NCBI GenBank assembly: GCA_027484915.1
Contig: JAIXSA010000156.1
Location: 1 to 64,000 of the forward strand
Source of the DNA: Paracoccaceae bacterium
GTDB lineage: Bacteria; Pseudomonadota; Alphaproteobacteria; Rhodobacterales; Rhodobacteraceae
Direction of reading: 5' to 3'
DNA: 64,000 nucleotides
Shown here: positions 17,033-23,968 of the stretch, one piece after another
Numbering within the stretch: position 1 is the stretch's first letter
Layout of the letters: each line of letters starts with the position of its first letter
Made by a program: the position numbers and the translations under genes
Notes under the pieces: generated by a model
Told to the model about the DNA's origin: nothing
Database searches by the model: none
The model's input: only the letters and a program-made list of their open reading frames with translations

Positions 17033-17242
17033 ATGACCAAGATCGCATCGAGCATCCTCGCCTTTACCCTTGCCTTTGGCTCTGCCGTTTCGGCCGGTGG
17101 CCCTGTCGTCGTCGTGGAAGAAGGCCAGCCGGAAGTTGTGGCTGAAAGCCCGCGTTCGGGCTGGATTGTTCCCGTCATCATCGGCGGCATCATCCTGTGC
17201 GCCATCGCCTGCGGCAACGACGACGAACAACAGCGCGGTTGA
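17033..17242 (+). CDS. Small exported single-helix protein, array member 4
   Basis: 69 residues: signal peptide MTKIASSILAFTLAFGSAVSA, linker GGPVVVVEEGQPEVVAE, helix region SPRSGWIVPVIIGGIILCAI and tail ACGNDDEQQRG. The ATG at 17033 is preceded by CCAAGGAAAAACAG; the longer open frame upstream overlaps the terminator of member 3 and is not credible. It differs from member 3 by few residues, so the two are the youngest duplication in the array by protein similarity. Confidence 0.82.
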   Translation: MTKIASSILAFTLAFGSAVSAGGPVVVVEEGQPEVVAESPRSGWIVPVIIGGIILCAIACGNDDEQQRG

Positions 17243-17267
17243 TTGACGGTTCCAGTCTGCTGGACGG

Positions 17268-17290
17268 ACGGCAGCGCAGTGCGCTGCCGT
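17268..17290 (+). terminator. Terminator of array member 4
   Basis: ACGGCAGCGC-AGT-GCGCTGCCGT, identical to the terminator of member 2, followed by TTTCGTTTTGG. Confidence 0.85.
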
Positions 17291-17524
17291 TTTCGTTTTG
17301 GCAGTGAGCGTCTTTGAATGGTTTCTTCGCCACAGGGAGCGACACCGTCAGAATTGGACGCCCGGAAGCCAAATGCGCTCTTGCGGCGCTGATATTGATG
17401 CAGGGCGGATACAGGTGTGTCCGGCTAGCCGAACTGCAGTGGCTGATCTCTCGCAGGAACGGCATCCTGTGATAGTGTCGGAATGACCGGCGCGATGCGT
17501 CTGTTTCCTTTGAAGGAGTCATCC

Positions 17525-17731
17525 ATGACCAAGATTGCAGCCTCAGTTCTTGCCCTGTCCCTGGCCTTCGGTTCGGCCGTTTCCGCCGGCGGCCCCGTCG
17601 TCGTCGAAGAGGAAGGCCAGCCCGAAGTGGTGGCCGAGAGCCCGCGTTCGGGCTGGATCGTTCCCGTCATCATCGGCGCGATTGTCATCTGCGCCATCGC
17701 CTGCGGCAACGACGATCCCGTCGACGACTGA
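17525..17731 (+). CDS. Small exported single-helix protein, array member 5
   Basis: 68 residues: signal peptide MTKIAASVLALSLAFGSAVSA, linker GGPVVVEEEGQPEVVAE, SPRSGWIVPVIIGAIVICAI and tail ACGNDDPVDD. GAAGGAGTCATCC gives a good ribosome site. The spacer before it (282 bases) is longer than the other gaps. No stem-loop like those of members 2-4 follows; the next gene is convergent. The acidic GNDD tail and C-x3-C at the end of the helix are kept. Confidence 0.82.
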   Translation: MTKIAASVLALSLAFGSAVSAGGPVVVEEEGQPEVVAESPRSGWIVPVIIGAIVICAIACGNDDPVDD

Positions 17732-17794
17732 TCCCGACCAAAGCCTTTGGCATTGGCCCCGGGTGTCGTGACGGCAGCCAGGGCCTTTGCGCAT

Positions 17795-18670
17795 TCAGAT
17801 CCCGTTGATCGGCACCTTCAGGAAGCGCTTCCCGTCCTCGTCCGCAGGGGGGAGGTCTCCGCCGCGCATGTTGATCTGCAGCGAGGGGATGATCAGCTTT
17901 GGCATCGCCAGCGTCCTGTCGCGCGCGGTCCGCAGCGCGACGAATTCCTCACGCGATTTGCCGGCGACGTGGATGTTGTGCGCCCTCTCCTCCCGCACGG
18001 TGGTTTCATAGGCGATGTCGCGGCCGTTCGGGCCGTAGTCGTGGCACATGAAAAGCCGCATCTCGTCCGGCAGGGACAGGACCTTCTGGATGCTGTCGTA
18101 CAACTGCCCGGCGTCGCCACCGGGAAAGTCGGCCCGGGCCGAGCCGCCGTCAGGCATGAAGAGCGTGTCGCCGACGAAGGCCGCGTCGCCCATGACATGC
18201 GTCATGCAGGCAGGCGTGTGGCCGGGGGTGTGAAGCGCGGTGCAGGTCATGGTGCCCACAGTGTAGGTATCGCCGTCGTCGAACAGCCGGTCGAACTGTG
18301 ACCCGTCGCGCTGGAACTCGGTCCCCTCGTTAAAGATCTTGCCGAAGGTGTCCTGCACCACGGTGATGTTGCGGCCGATGCCGATCTGGCCGCCAAGCTG
18401 CCGCTGGATATAGGGCGCGGCAGAAAGGTGGTCGGCGTGGACATGCGTCTCGATCAGCCATTCCAGGGTCAGCGCCTGATCACGGACGTAGGCGATCAGT
18501 TCGTCGGCATGGGTGTAGGTGATGCGGCCGGCGGCATAGTCGATGTCCATCACGCTGTCGACGATGGCACAGGCGGCAGAGGCCGGGTCCTTCACCACGT
18601 AGCTGATGGTGTTGGTGGCGGGATCGAAGAAGCCCTTCACCAGGGGTTTGACGGACAGATCGATTGTCAT
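17795..18670 (-). CDS. MBL-fold hydrolase, Blh/ETHE1-type persulfide dioxygenase
   Basis: 291 residues. The metal-binding motif HVHADH is at residues 76-81, with further ligands in LHTPGHTPACMTH and FVGDTLFMPDGGSARADFPGG; the phrase GSARADFPGGDA is shared with persulfide dioxygenases, as is KVLSLPDEMRLFMCHDYGPNGR. Such enzymes oxidise glutathione persulfide to sulfite, detoxifying sulfide. No rhodanese domain is attached. It is the last gene of an operon with two YeeE/YedE proteins and a DUF2892 protein, as in bigR/blh loci of Agrobacterium and Xylella, but the regulator here is Crp/Fnr-type rather than BigR. Confidence 0.88.
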   Translation of the reverse strand: MTIDLSVKPLVKGFFDPATNTISYVVKDPASAACAIVDSVMDIDYAAGRITYTHADELIAYVRDQALTLEWLIETHVHADHLSAAPYIQRQLGGQIGIGRNITVVQDTFGKIFNEGTEFQRDGSQFDRLFDDGDTYTVGTMTCTALHTPGHTPACMTHVMGDAAFVGDTLFMPDGGSARADFPGGDAGQLYDSIQKVLSLPDEMRLFMCHDYGPNGRDIAYETTVREERAHNIHVAGKSREEFVALRTARDRTLAMPKLIIPSLQINMRGGDLPPADEDGKRFLKVPINGI

Positions 18671-18685
18671 GGCAACCTCCGTGTT

Positions 18686-19117
18686 TCAGGCGGGTTTCCG
18701 GGCGGGAGAGCAGGCTTGCAGCGCCCGGGCGACGAAGAGGCCGCCGATCAGGGCGGCGAGGAACAGGAAGACGGCCGGGTCGCCGGTGCCGATGGCGGGC
18801 AGCGCGCCGCCCGGGCAGAACCCGGCAATGCCCCAGCCGACGCCGAAGGTGGCCGAGCCCAGGACAAGCCGGCGGTCGATGACGCGGGTGTCGGGCAGTT
18901 GGAAGCGCGGCTCGAACGCGGGGGCGGGGCGGGCGAGGACCAGGCGGTAGCCGGGGATGGCGACGGCGAGCGCTCCGCCCATGACGAAGGCGAGGCTGGG
19001 GTCCCAGGTGCCCGCGAGGTCGAAGAAGTTGAGGACTTTGGCCGGGTTGATCATGCCCGAGATGGCAATGCCGAGGCCGAAGACAAGGCCGATGAGAAGG
19101 GCGGTCAGAAGGCGCAT
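18686..19117 (-). CDS. YeeE/YedE half-transporter, second subunit (DUF6691-like)
   Basis: 143 residues, about four helices. Starting at ATG 19117 gives MRLLTALLIGLVFGLGIAISGMINPAKVLNFFD; GM.(N/D)P.KV..F(F/L)D is the family signature. The second cysteine-bearing loop is WGIAGFCPGGALPAIGTG, the thiosulfate/sulfur-contacting C.GG motif of YeeE-like channels. It begins one base after the stop of the partner gene (TGA-C-ATG). Together the pair corresponds to PmpA/PmpB-type proteins in sulfide-detoxification operons and may move a sulfur species across the inner membrane. Confidence 0.87.
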   Translation of the reverse strand: MRLLTALLIGLVFGLGIAISGMINPAKVLNFFDLAGTWDPSLAFVMGGALAVAIPGYRLVLARPAPAFEPRFQLPDTRVIDRRLVLGSATFGVGWGIAGFCPGGALPAIGTGDPAVFLFLAALIGGLFVARALQACSPARKPA

Positions 19118-19118
19118 G

Positions 19119-19550
19119 TCAGGCCCCCACCACGTGACGCAGGACAAAGACGGTGGCGAAGGCGGTGGCCATAAAGCAGACCGTCGCGACCATCGACCGG
19201 CGCGAGAACCGGGCGTTGCCGCAGACCCCGTGGCCCGAGGTGCAGCCTCCGCCGTAGCTGACGCCGATCCCGACGATCAGGCCGCCGACGACCACGGCAA
19301 GGTTGGAAATCGGCAGGTCGATCACGGGCATCTGCCCGGTCGCCATAAGATAAACAAGCGGCCCGGCGGCCATGCCGACGAGTAGGGCCGCACGGAGCCG
19401 CCTGTCCGACAGATCGTCCAGCCGAAAGAGGCCGCTCAGGATGCCGGTGGCCCCTAGGATGCGACCGTGAAGTGCCATCAGGAGAACGGCCGCGAGGCCG
19501 ATCAGGGCGCCTCCCCCCAGTGAGGCCCAGGGGGTGAAAGCTGTTTCCAT
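19119..19550 (-). CDS. YeeE/YedE half-transporter, first subunit
   Basis: 143 residues with about four helices. The start METAFTPWASLGGGALIGLAA follows TGAGGATTAC. The family motif GIGVSYGGGCTSGHGVCG near residue 110 carries two cysteines and the GGGCTSGHG block typical of YeeE/YedE sulfur-transport proteins. It is followed one base later by the second half-transporter and preceded 7 bases earlier by the DUF2892 gene, so all are co-transcribed with the persulfide dioxygenase. Confidence 0.88.
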   Translation of the reverse strand: METAFTPWASLGGGALIGLAAVLLMALHGRILGATGILSGLFRLDDLSDRRLRAALLVGMAAGPLVYLMATGQMPVIDLPISNLAVVVGGLIVGIGVSYGGGCTSGHGVCGNARFSRRSMVATVCFMATAFATVFVLRHVVGA

Positions 19551-19557
19551 GTAATCC

Positions 19558-19761
19558 TCAGATCCTGCAGGTGTTGATCCCCACCAGCCGGTAAAGCGGG
19601 CAGAAGCCCATCGCGGCGGTGACCAGCATGATGACACCAACCACGACCGCTGCCCAGACCATCCAGCCCGAGAACCATCCCAGCACGAACGCGCCCAGCA
19701 GTGCCAGGATCCCGATCAGCGCGCGCAGCGCCCGGTCGGCGTTTCCAATGTTGTGTCCCAT
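19558..19761 (-). CDS. DUF2892-family small membrane protein
   Basis: 67 residues starting at ATG 19761, preceded by AAAGGAG. MGHNIGNADRALRALIGI is the DUF2892 N-terminus (the N.G..DR..R...G block), two helices follow (about 16-33 and 37-55), and it ends FCPLYRLVGINTCRI, with the family's CP.Y...G..TC motif. DUF2892 proteins are regularly found beside rhodanese, YeeE and MBL genes; the C-terminal cysteines may handle sulfane sulfur, which is inference. First gene of the sulfur set after the Crp/Fnr regulator. Confidence 0.85.
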   Translation of the reverse strand: MGHNIGNADRALRALIGILALLGAFVLGWFSGWMVWAAVVVGVIMLVTAAMGFCPLYRLVGINTCRI

Positions 19762-19820
19762 CTCGAAAACTCCTTTGCGTTTCGATGGGCCCACTATGCC
19801 ACTTCGGAAACCCTGCGTCG

Positions 19821-19833
19821 GTGACTAGGTCAC
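19821..19833. promoter_or_regulatory. Palindrome GTGAC-TAG-GTCAC, candidate Crp/Fnr site
   Basis: A perfect 13-base palindrome that contains the stop codon of the Crp/Fnr gene and lies 60 bases upstream of the DUF2892 start. GTGAC half sites are close to Crp/Fnr-type TGTGA/TTGAT halves, although a 3-base centre is shorter than the usual 6. It could be the operator of the sulfur operon. Assignment is inference. Confidence 0.35.
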
Positions 19834-20481
19834 AGAGCGGGCGAAATGTTCGAGGCCAGTCCGCTGGCTGACGCGGATTTCGCCGCGCGCGGTTTCCACC
19901 CAGCCGCGGCGATGGAATTCGGCCAGTGTGCGCGAGATCACTTCACGGGCCGTCCCAAGCTCGACCGCGAGGGCCTGGTGGGTGGCGTGGACCACGCCGT
20001 TCTGTTCCAGTTGCAGCAGGCGCTCGGCCAGGCGGACGTCGATGCGCTGGAAGACGATAGCGTCGATCAGCGCGAATAGGTCGGCGATTCGGCGGGAATA
20101 GGCGCGGAAGATGATGGTGCGGAACTGGAGCGACCTCCCCGTGAGGTCGTCGAAGGTCTGGCGCGGGATGGCGACAGCCTCGACATCGGTTTCGGCGATG
20201 CCTTCTGCGGCGTAATCCTCATCGGCCAGGATGCAGGCGGTGGTCAGGATGCAGCTTTCCCCGGCGTGGACGCGGTAGAGAAAGACCTCGCGCCCGGTGT
20301 CTGAGACTTGCTGGACCCTGACGCTGCCCGTCAGGAGGAGAAGCATGTTCTGCGCCCGCTGGCCGGCCTCGAACACGCGGGTTCCTGCTGGCAATCGGAC
20401 AATGCGGCTGCGGGCGACGAGGTCGGCGGCGATGTCGGCAGGAAGCGCGTCAAGGTCGGGGAAGCGCCGGGTCCAGGACAT
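19825..20481 (-). CDS. Crp/Fnr-family transcriptional regulator
   Basis: 218 residues. An N-terminal cyclic-nucleotide-binding-like beta roll (residues ~15-125; LPAGTRVFEAGQRAQNMLLLLTG) is followed by a dimer helix and a C-terminal winged HTH (ATHQALAVELGTAREVISRTL, residues ~165-190). No Fnr-type N-terminal cysteine cluster is present. Two cysteines, C77 and C82, sit in ESCILTTACILADEDY and could form a thiol switch. Its ATG directly abuts the stop codon of the dehydrogenase gene upstream and the sulfur genes follow, so it probably controls sulfide or persulfide response. Confidence 0.88.
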   Translation of the reverse strand: MSWTRRFPDLDALPADIAADLVARSRIVRLPAGTRVFEAGQRAQNMLLLLTGSVRVQQVSDTGREVFLYRVHAGESCILTTACILADEDYAAEGIAETDVEAVAIPRQTFDDLTGRSLQFRTIIFRAYSRRIADLFALIDAIVFQRIDVRLAERLLQLEQNGVVHATHQALAVELGTAREVISRTLAEFHRRGWVETARGEIRVSQRTGLEHFARSVT

Positions 20482-22923
20482 CTAGGCGCGGATCCGGTGG
20501 CTGGCTGGATCGTAGGGCGGGTCCAGCGTAACTTCGGCGGGGGTCTCTTCGCCAGCGATGACCAGGGCATAGCGGCCCTGGGCCACCCAGGCCGGCGTCG
20601 CGCCCTTGTCATTCCGGACATAGCCGTAGCCGATTCTTTTGCCGATGGTATAGCCATAGCCGCCCGAGGTGAGGTAGCCCACCGGCTGCCCATCGCGCAG
20701 GATCGTCTCGCGCCCGACAAGGACGGCGGTCGGATCAGCGACGGTGAACCCGGCGAAAAGCTTGGGAAGCGGCTGGGTCAGCTTTTCGACAAGCGCCTCG
20801 CGTCCCAGAAACGGCAGGCCGGATTTCAGCTTCACCGCCCAGCCGACGCCCGCCTCGAAGGGCGTGTCGTTGGGGGTGATGTCCGACGACCAGGCGCGGT
20901 AGCCCTTCTCCAGCCGTAAGGATTCCAGTGCGCGGTAGCCGACGGGTTTAAGCTGCGGGTCGGCTGACATGAGGGCGTCGTAGACGGTGCCAAGCGCGGC
21001 GATGGGAACGTGGAGTTCCCAGCCAAGCTCGCCCACATAGGTCACCCGCAAAGCGCGCACGGCGGTGCCCGCGATAGTGATCTCGCGCGCTGACCCGAAG
21101 GGCAGGGCGGTGTTCGAGACGTCTGCGGACGTGACGTTTGCCAGGATGTTGCGGGCGCGGGGGCCCATGAGGGAGAGGGTGCCCCAACCCTCGGTCACGT
21201 CGGTGAGGGTCGTGCCGGTGGGGGGCAGGTGGTCGGCGATCCAGCCGAAATCATGGGTCCGGAAGCCGGTGCCGGTGACAATGTAGAAATGGTCGTCGGC
21301 CAGGCGCGCAACGGTCAGGTCGGCTTCGATGCCCCCGCGAGAGTTGAGAAGCTGGGTGTAGGTCAGGCGGCCCACGTCACGCGCGACCCGGTTGGCGCAG
21401 ATGGCTTCGAGGGCTTCCGCGGCCTTGGGGCCGGTCAGTTCGTACTTGGCGAAGGACGACTGGTCGAAGACCCCGGCATGGGCGCGGACGTGACAGTGCT
21501 CGGACCCCACGGCGTCAAACCAGTTCTGGCGGCCCATCGAGTAGATGTCCTTTGGTTCCATGCCTTTGGGCGCGAACCAGTTCGGACGTTCCCAGCCGAG
21601 TTTCGACCCGAAGACCGCGCCTGCGGCCTTCAACCGGTCGTAAAGCGGCGAGACGATGCGGGGGCGGCCGGAGGTGTACTCCTCATGTGGGAAAGCGACG
21701 GTGTAGTGCTTCCCGTAGGCCTCCAAGGTGCGCTCGGCCACCCAATCGCGGTCACGGTGGAGGGTGGAGAAGCGGCGGATGTCGACGGCCCAAAGGTCGA
21801 GCGGTGCCTCGCCGTTCATCACCCAGTCGGCGAGGACCCAGCCCGCCCCGCCGCCCGAAGCGATCCCGAAGGCGTTGAAGCCCGCGCCGACATACATGTT
21901 GGCGCATTCCGGGGCAGGGCCGAGGATGAAGTTCCCGTCTGGGGTAAAGCTTTCCGCGCCGTTGATCATCTGCTTGACGCCGACATCGGCGAGGGCCGGG
22001 ACACGCGCGATGGCCTGTTCCAAGTGCTGGCCGAAGTGGTCGTAGTCGTCGTCGAAGAGGCGGAACTCCCAGTTCTCCGGGATGTCGCCGGTTACCCAGC
22101 CTTGCGGGTTCGGCTCATAGCCGCCCATGACCAGGCCGCCGACCTCCTCCTTGAAGTAGGTGCGGCGGTCGGGGTCGCGGAGGGTGGCGGCCTCGGGGGA
22201 AAGGCCGGGGATCTTCTCGGTCACGATGTACTGGTGCTTGACCGGGTGAAGGGGCACAGCAACGCCCGCCATCGCGCCAATCTGCCGGGCCCACATGCCG
22301 CCGCAGTTGACGACCTTGTCGCAGGCGATGACGCCCTGGTCGGTCTCGACATGGGTGATACGACGGCCGTCCATGCGGAAGCCGGTCACCTTGACGCCCT
22401 CGTGGATCTTCGCTCCATGCATCCGCGCGCCCTTGGCAAGGGACTGCGTGATGTCCGAGGGGCTGGCCTGCCCGTCCGTGGGCAGCCAGGACGCGCCGAT
22501 CAGGTCGGCGACGTCCATCAGCGGCCACATCCGCTTCACCTCGTCGGGGCCAATGAGGTCCATCTCCATCCCGAAGCTGCGGGCGGTGGTGGCCAGCCGC
22601 TTGAACTCCGTCCAGCGGTCGGGTGTGGTGGCCAGGCGCAGGCAGCCCGTCATCTTCCAGCCGGTATCCAGACCCGTCTCGGCGGCGAGGCCCTTGTAAA
22701 GGTCCACCGAATACTTGAGCACCTTGGTGATCGAGGCCGAGGACCGCAACTGCCCCACCAGCCCCGCCGCGTGCCAGGTGGAGCCCGAGGTGACCTTGCC
22801 CTGTTCGAGAAGGATCACGTCGGCCTTGTGGTCGCGGGCCAGGTGATAGGCTGTCGAGCAGCCAATGATCCCGCCGCCTATGACGATGATCTGGGCCTGG
22901 GCAGGTAGGGTCATGTCGGGCAT
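20482..22923 (-). CDS. FAD-dependent dimethylglycine/sarcosine dehydrogenase with GcvT domain
   Basis: 813 residues. The N-terminal DAO-type FAD domain has GGGIIGCSTAYHLA at residues 16-29 and SGSTWHAAGL near 47, the histidine site of covalent flavin attachment in this family. The C-terminal half is a GcvT-like folate-binding domain (QSSFAKYELTGPKAAEALE...ESLRLEKGYRAWSSDI). Such proteins oxidatively demethylate dimethylglycine or sarcosine and pass the one-carbon unit to tetrahydrofolate. Its stop codon TAG abuts the ATG of the Crp/Fnr gene. Which methylated glycine is used cannot be told; link to the sulfur genes is only positional. Confidence 0.88.
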   Translation of the reverse strand: MPDMTLPAQAQIIVIGGGIIGCSTAYHLARDHKADVILLEQGKVTSGSTWHAAGLVGQLRSSASITKVLKYSVDLYKGLAAETGLDTGWKMTGCLRLATTPDRWTEFKRLATTARSFGMEMDLIGPDEVKRMWPLMDVADLIGASWLPTDGQASPSDITQSLAKGARMHGAKIHEGVKVTGFRMDGRRITHVETDQGVIACDKVVNCGGMWARQIGAMAGVAVPLHPVKHQYIVTEKIPGLSPEAATLRDPDRRTYFKEEVGGLVMGGYEPNPQGWVTGDIPENWEFRLFDDDYDHFGQHLEQAIARVPALADVGVKQMINGAESFTPDGNFILGPAPECANMYVGAGFNAFGIASGGGAGWVLADWVMNGEAPLDLWAVDIRRFSTLHRDRDWVAERTLEAYGKHYTVAFPHEEYTSGRPRIVSPLYDRLKAAGAVFGSKLGWERPNWFAPKGMEPKDIYSMGRQNWFDAVGSEHCHVRAHAGVFDQSSFAKYELTGPKAAEALEAICANRVARDVGRLTYTQLLNSRGGIEADLTVARLADDHFYIVTGTGFRTHDFGWIADHLPPTGTTLTDVTEGWGTLSLMGPRARNILANVTSADVSNTALPFGSAREITIAGTAVRALRVTYVGELGWELHVPIAALGTVYDALMSADPQLKPVGYRALESLRLEKGYRAWSSDITPNDTPFEAGVGWAVKLKSGLPFLGREALVEKLTQPLPKLFAGFTVADPTAVLVGRETILRDGQPVGYLTSGGYGYTIGKRIGYGYVRNDKGATPAWVAQGRYALVIAGEETPAEVTLDPPYDPASHRIRA

Positions 22924-23075
22924 CCCTTAGTGGCGACCGGCCATCAGGAGGGACCTGCCCTCTAAGCCGCGACGGCAGGTTAGTGCGGGCTTTGCCGGAA
23001 CAGAAGCCTTTCTGGCTGTCTTGCCCCCCACCTTTCCGCTTGCCGCCGCCCCGGCACCCCGATAAACGGGCAGGC

Positions 23076-23165
23076 GGAGACGTGGCCGAGTGGTCGAAGG
23101 CACGCCCCTGCTAAGGGCGCAGACCCGAAAGGGTCTCGAGGGTTCGAATCCCTTCGTCTCCGCCA
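23076..23165 (+). tRNA. tRNA-Ser (anticodon GCT)
   Basis: 90 bases including encoded CCA. The acceptor GGAGACG pairs with CGTCTCC, the discriminator is G as in serine tRNAs, the anticodon stem CGCCC/GGGCG closes the loop CTGCTAA (anticodon GCT at 23110-23112), a long variable arm (GACCCGAAAGGGTC) is present as required for tRNA-Ser, and the T arm has GGTTCGAATCC. It reads AGC/AGU codons. No second copy of its 3' end was seen in the window. Confidence 0.97.
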
Positions 23166-23521
23166 TACTTGTCTGATGTTTTGTGGTCCTTCCCTTCCAG
23201 TGGAAATTGACCCCAAGTAACCGCGGGTTGCGGCGGTTTCCCTTCAGGAAAGACGCGTCCCGCGCCCTCCAGTCCCTGCACACCCGTCTCGCGTCTCTGG
23301 GGGCCGTGCGTCCTGTTTGGTTTGCTCGCCCTGTCCGGAACTTCAAGACGCACCCGGTGAGCATCCACCTTGCGGTGAGGGGTTCTTTCAGAGGAACTTT
23401 GGTTACCGCGCGGCAGGGCACCCGGCTAAGCTTCCGGACTGACCAAACGCTCCCCTTTCCGACACTTCGAGACGAGCCCCAAGAACATCCTCCTGGCGGT
23501 GACACGTTGCAGAAGTTCGCG
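23166..23521. other. Non-coding stretch with an imperfect direct repeat
   Basis: No convincing gene. It contains two 39-base copies of a sequence beginning ACTTC(A/G)AGACG and ending GCGGTGA, at 23340-23378 and 23464-23502, identical at 30 of 39 positions, 124 bases apart. GCTC.CC..T.TCCG just before each copy suggests the repeat unit extends further left. The stretch follows the tRNA gene and marks the start of the patchy region. Confidence 0.5.
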
Positions 23522-23818
23522 TCAGTGCATTCCTCGGTCCACAACCACTTTCCAACGGAGCGCCATTTCAAAGATCGCGTCACCTCCAAGCAGACGCCAG
23601 CCGCACTCTCGCCGAGTGGCGCGGCCTTGTCGCTGCCTGATCATTGCGTGGGTAGGGGTAACGGAGACCGGTTCGCATTCGTCTGACATCACCTCCATGA
23701 TGCCTTGCGCATTAGTCTCCATGATCACCTGCAGCACTGTCTTGGTAGTGCCGCGCAGAAAGTAGCCGTTATCGTGCTTGGCCAGTAGCACGAAAAAGTC
23801 CATGTTCGGGTTGGGCAT
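23522..23818 (-). CDS. Hypothetical 98-residue protein
   Basis: The segment from ATG 23818 reads like a folded small protein: MDFFVLLAKHDNGYFLRGTT, TVLQVIMETNAQGIMEVMSD and a basic middle part RQRQGRATRRECGW, followed by LLGGDAIFEMALRW. The open frame continues upstream but those residues look random. No clear Shine-Dalgarno is visible. I do not recognise the family and cannot exclude a non-coding frame or a remnant; lower G+C surroundings fit an acquired gene. Confidence 0.35.
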   Translation of the reverse strand: MPNPNMDFFVLLAKHDNGYFLRGTTKTVLQVIMETNAQGIMEVMSDECEPVSVTPTHAMIRQRQGRATRRECGWRLLGGDAIFEMALRWKVVVDRGMH

Positions 23819-23968
23819 CGGGGTCTCAATGGGGTCCTTGCTTGAAGTCGCCAAACTCCACCGTGAACAAGCACATCGATGACCACCATGGATGATGACA
23901 TTTAACCAGATCTTTGAACGCCAACTTAAGTACAACCTAGATCGGCGCTTTTCACCCGAGGGAAAAAC

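Noticed and set aside
15727-17731. Lantibiotic-type or toxin-antitoxin small-gene array
   Set aside because: No modification or export genes nearby, no antitoxin partner; typical Sec signal peptides instead.
21229-22908. Plus-strand open frame of about 560 codons opposite the dehydrogenase gene
   Set aside because: Antisense shadow; no motif, no ribosome site, while the minus strand has complete FAD and GcvT domains.
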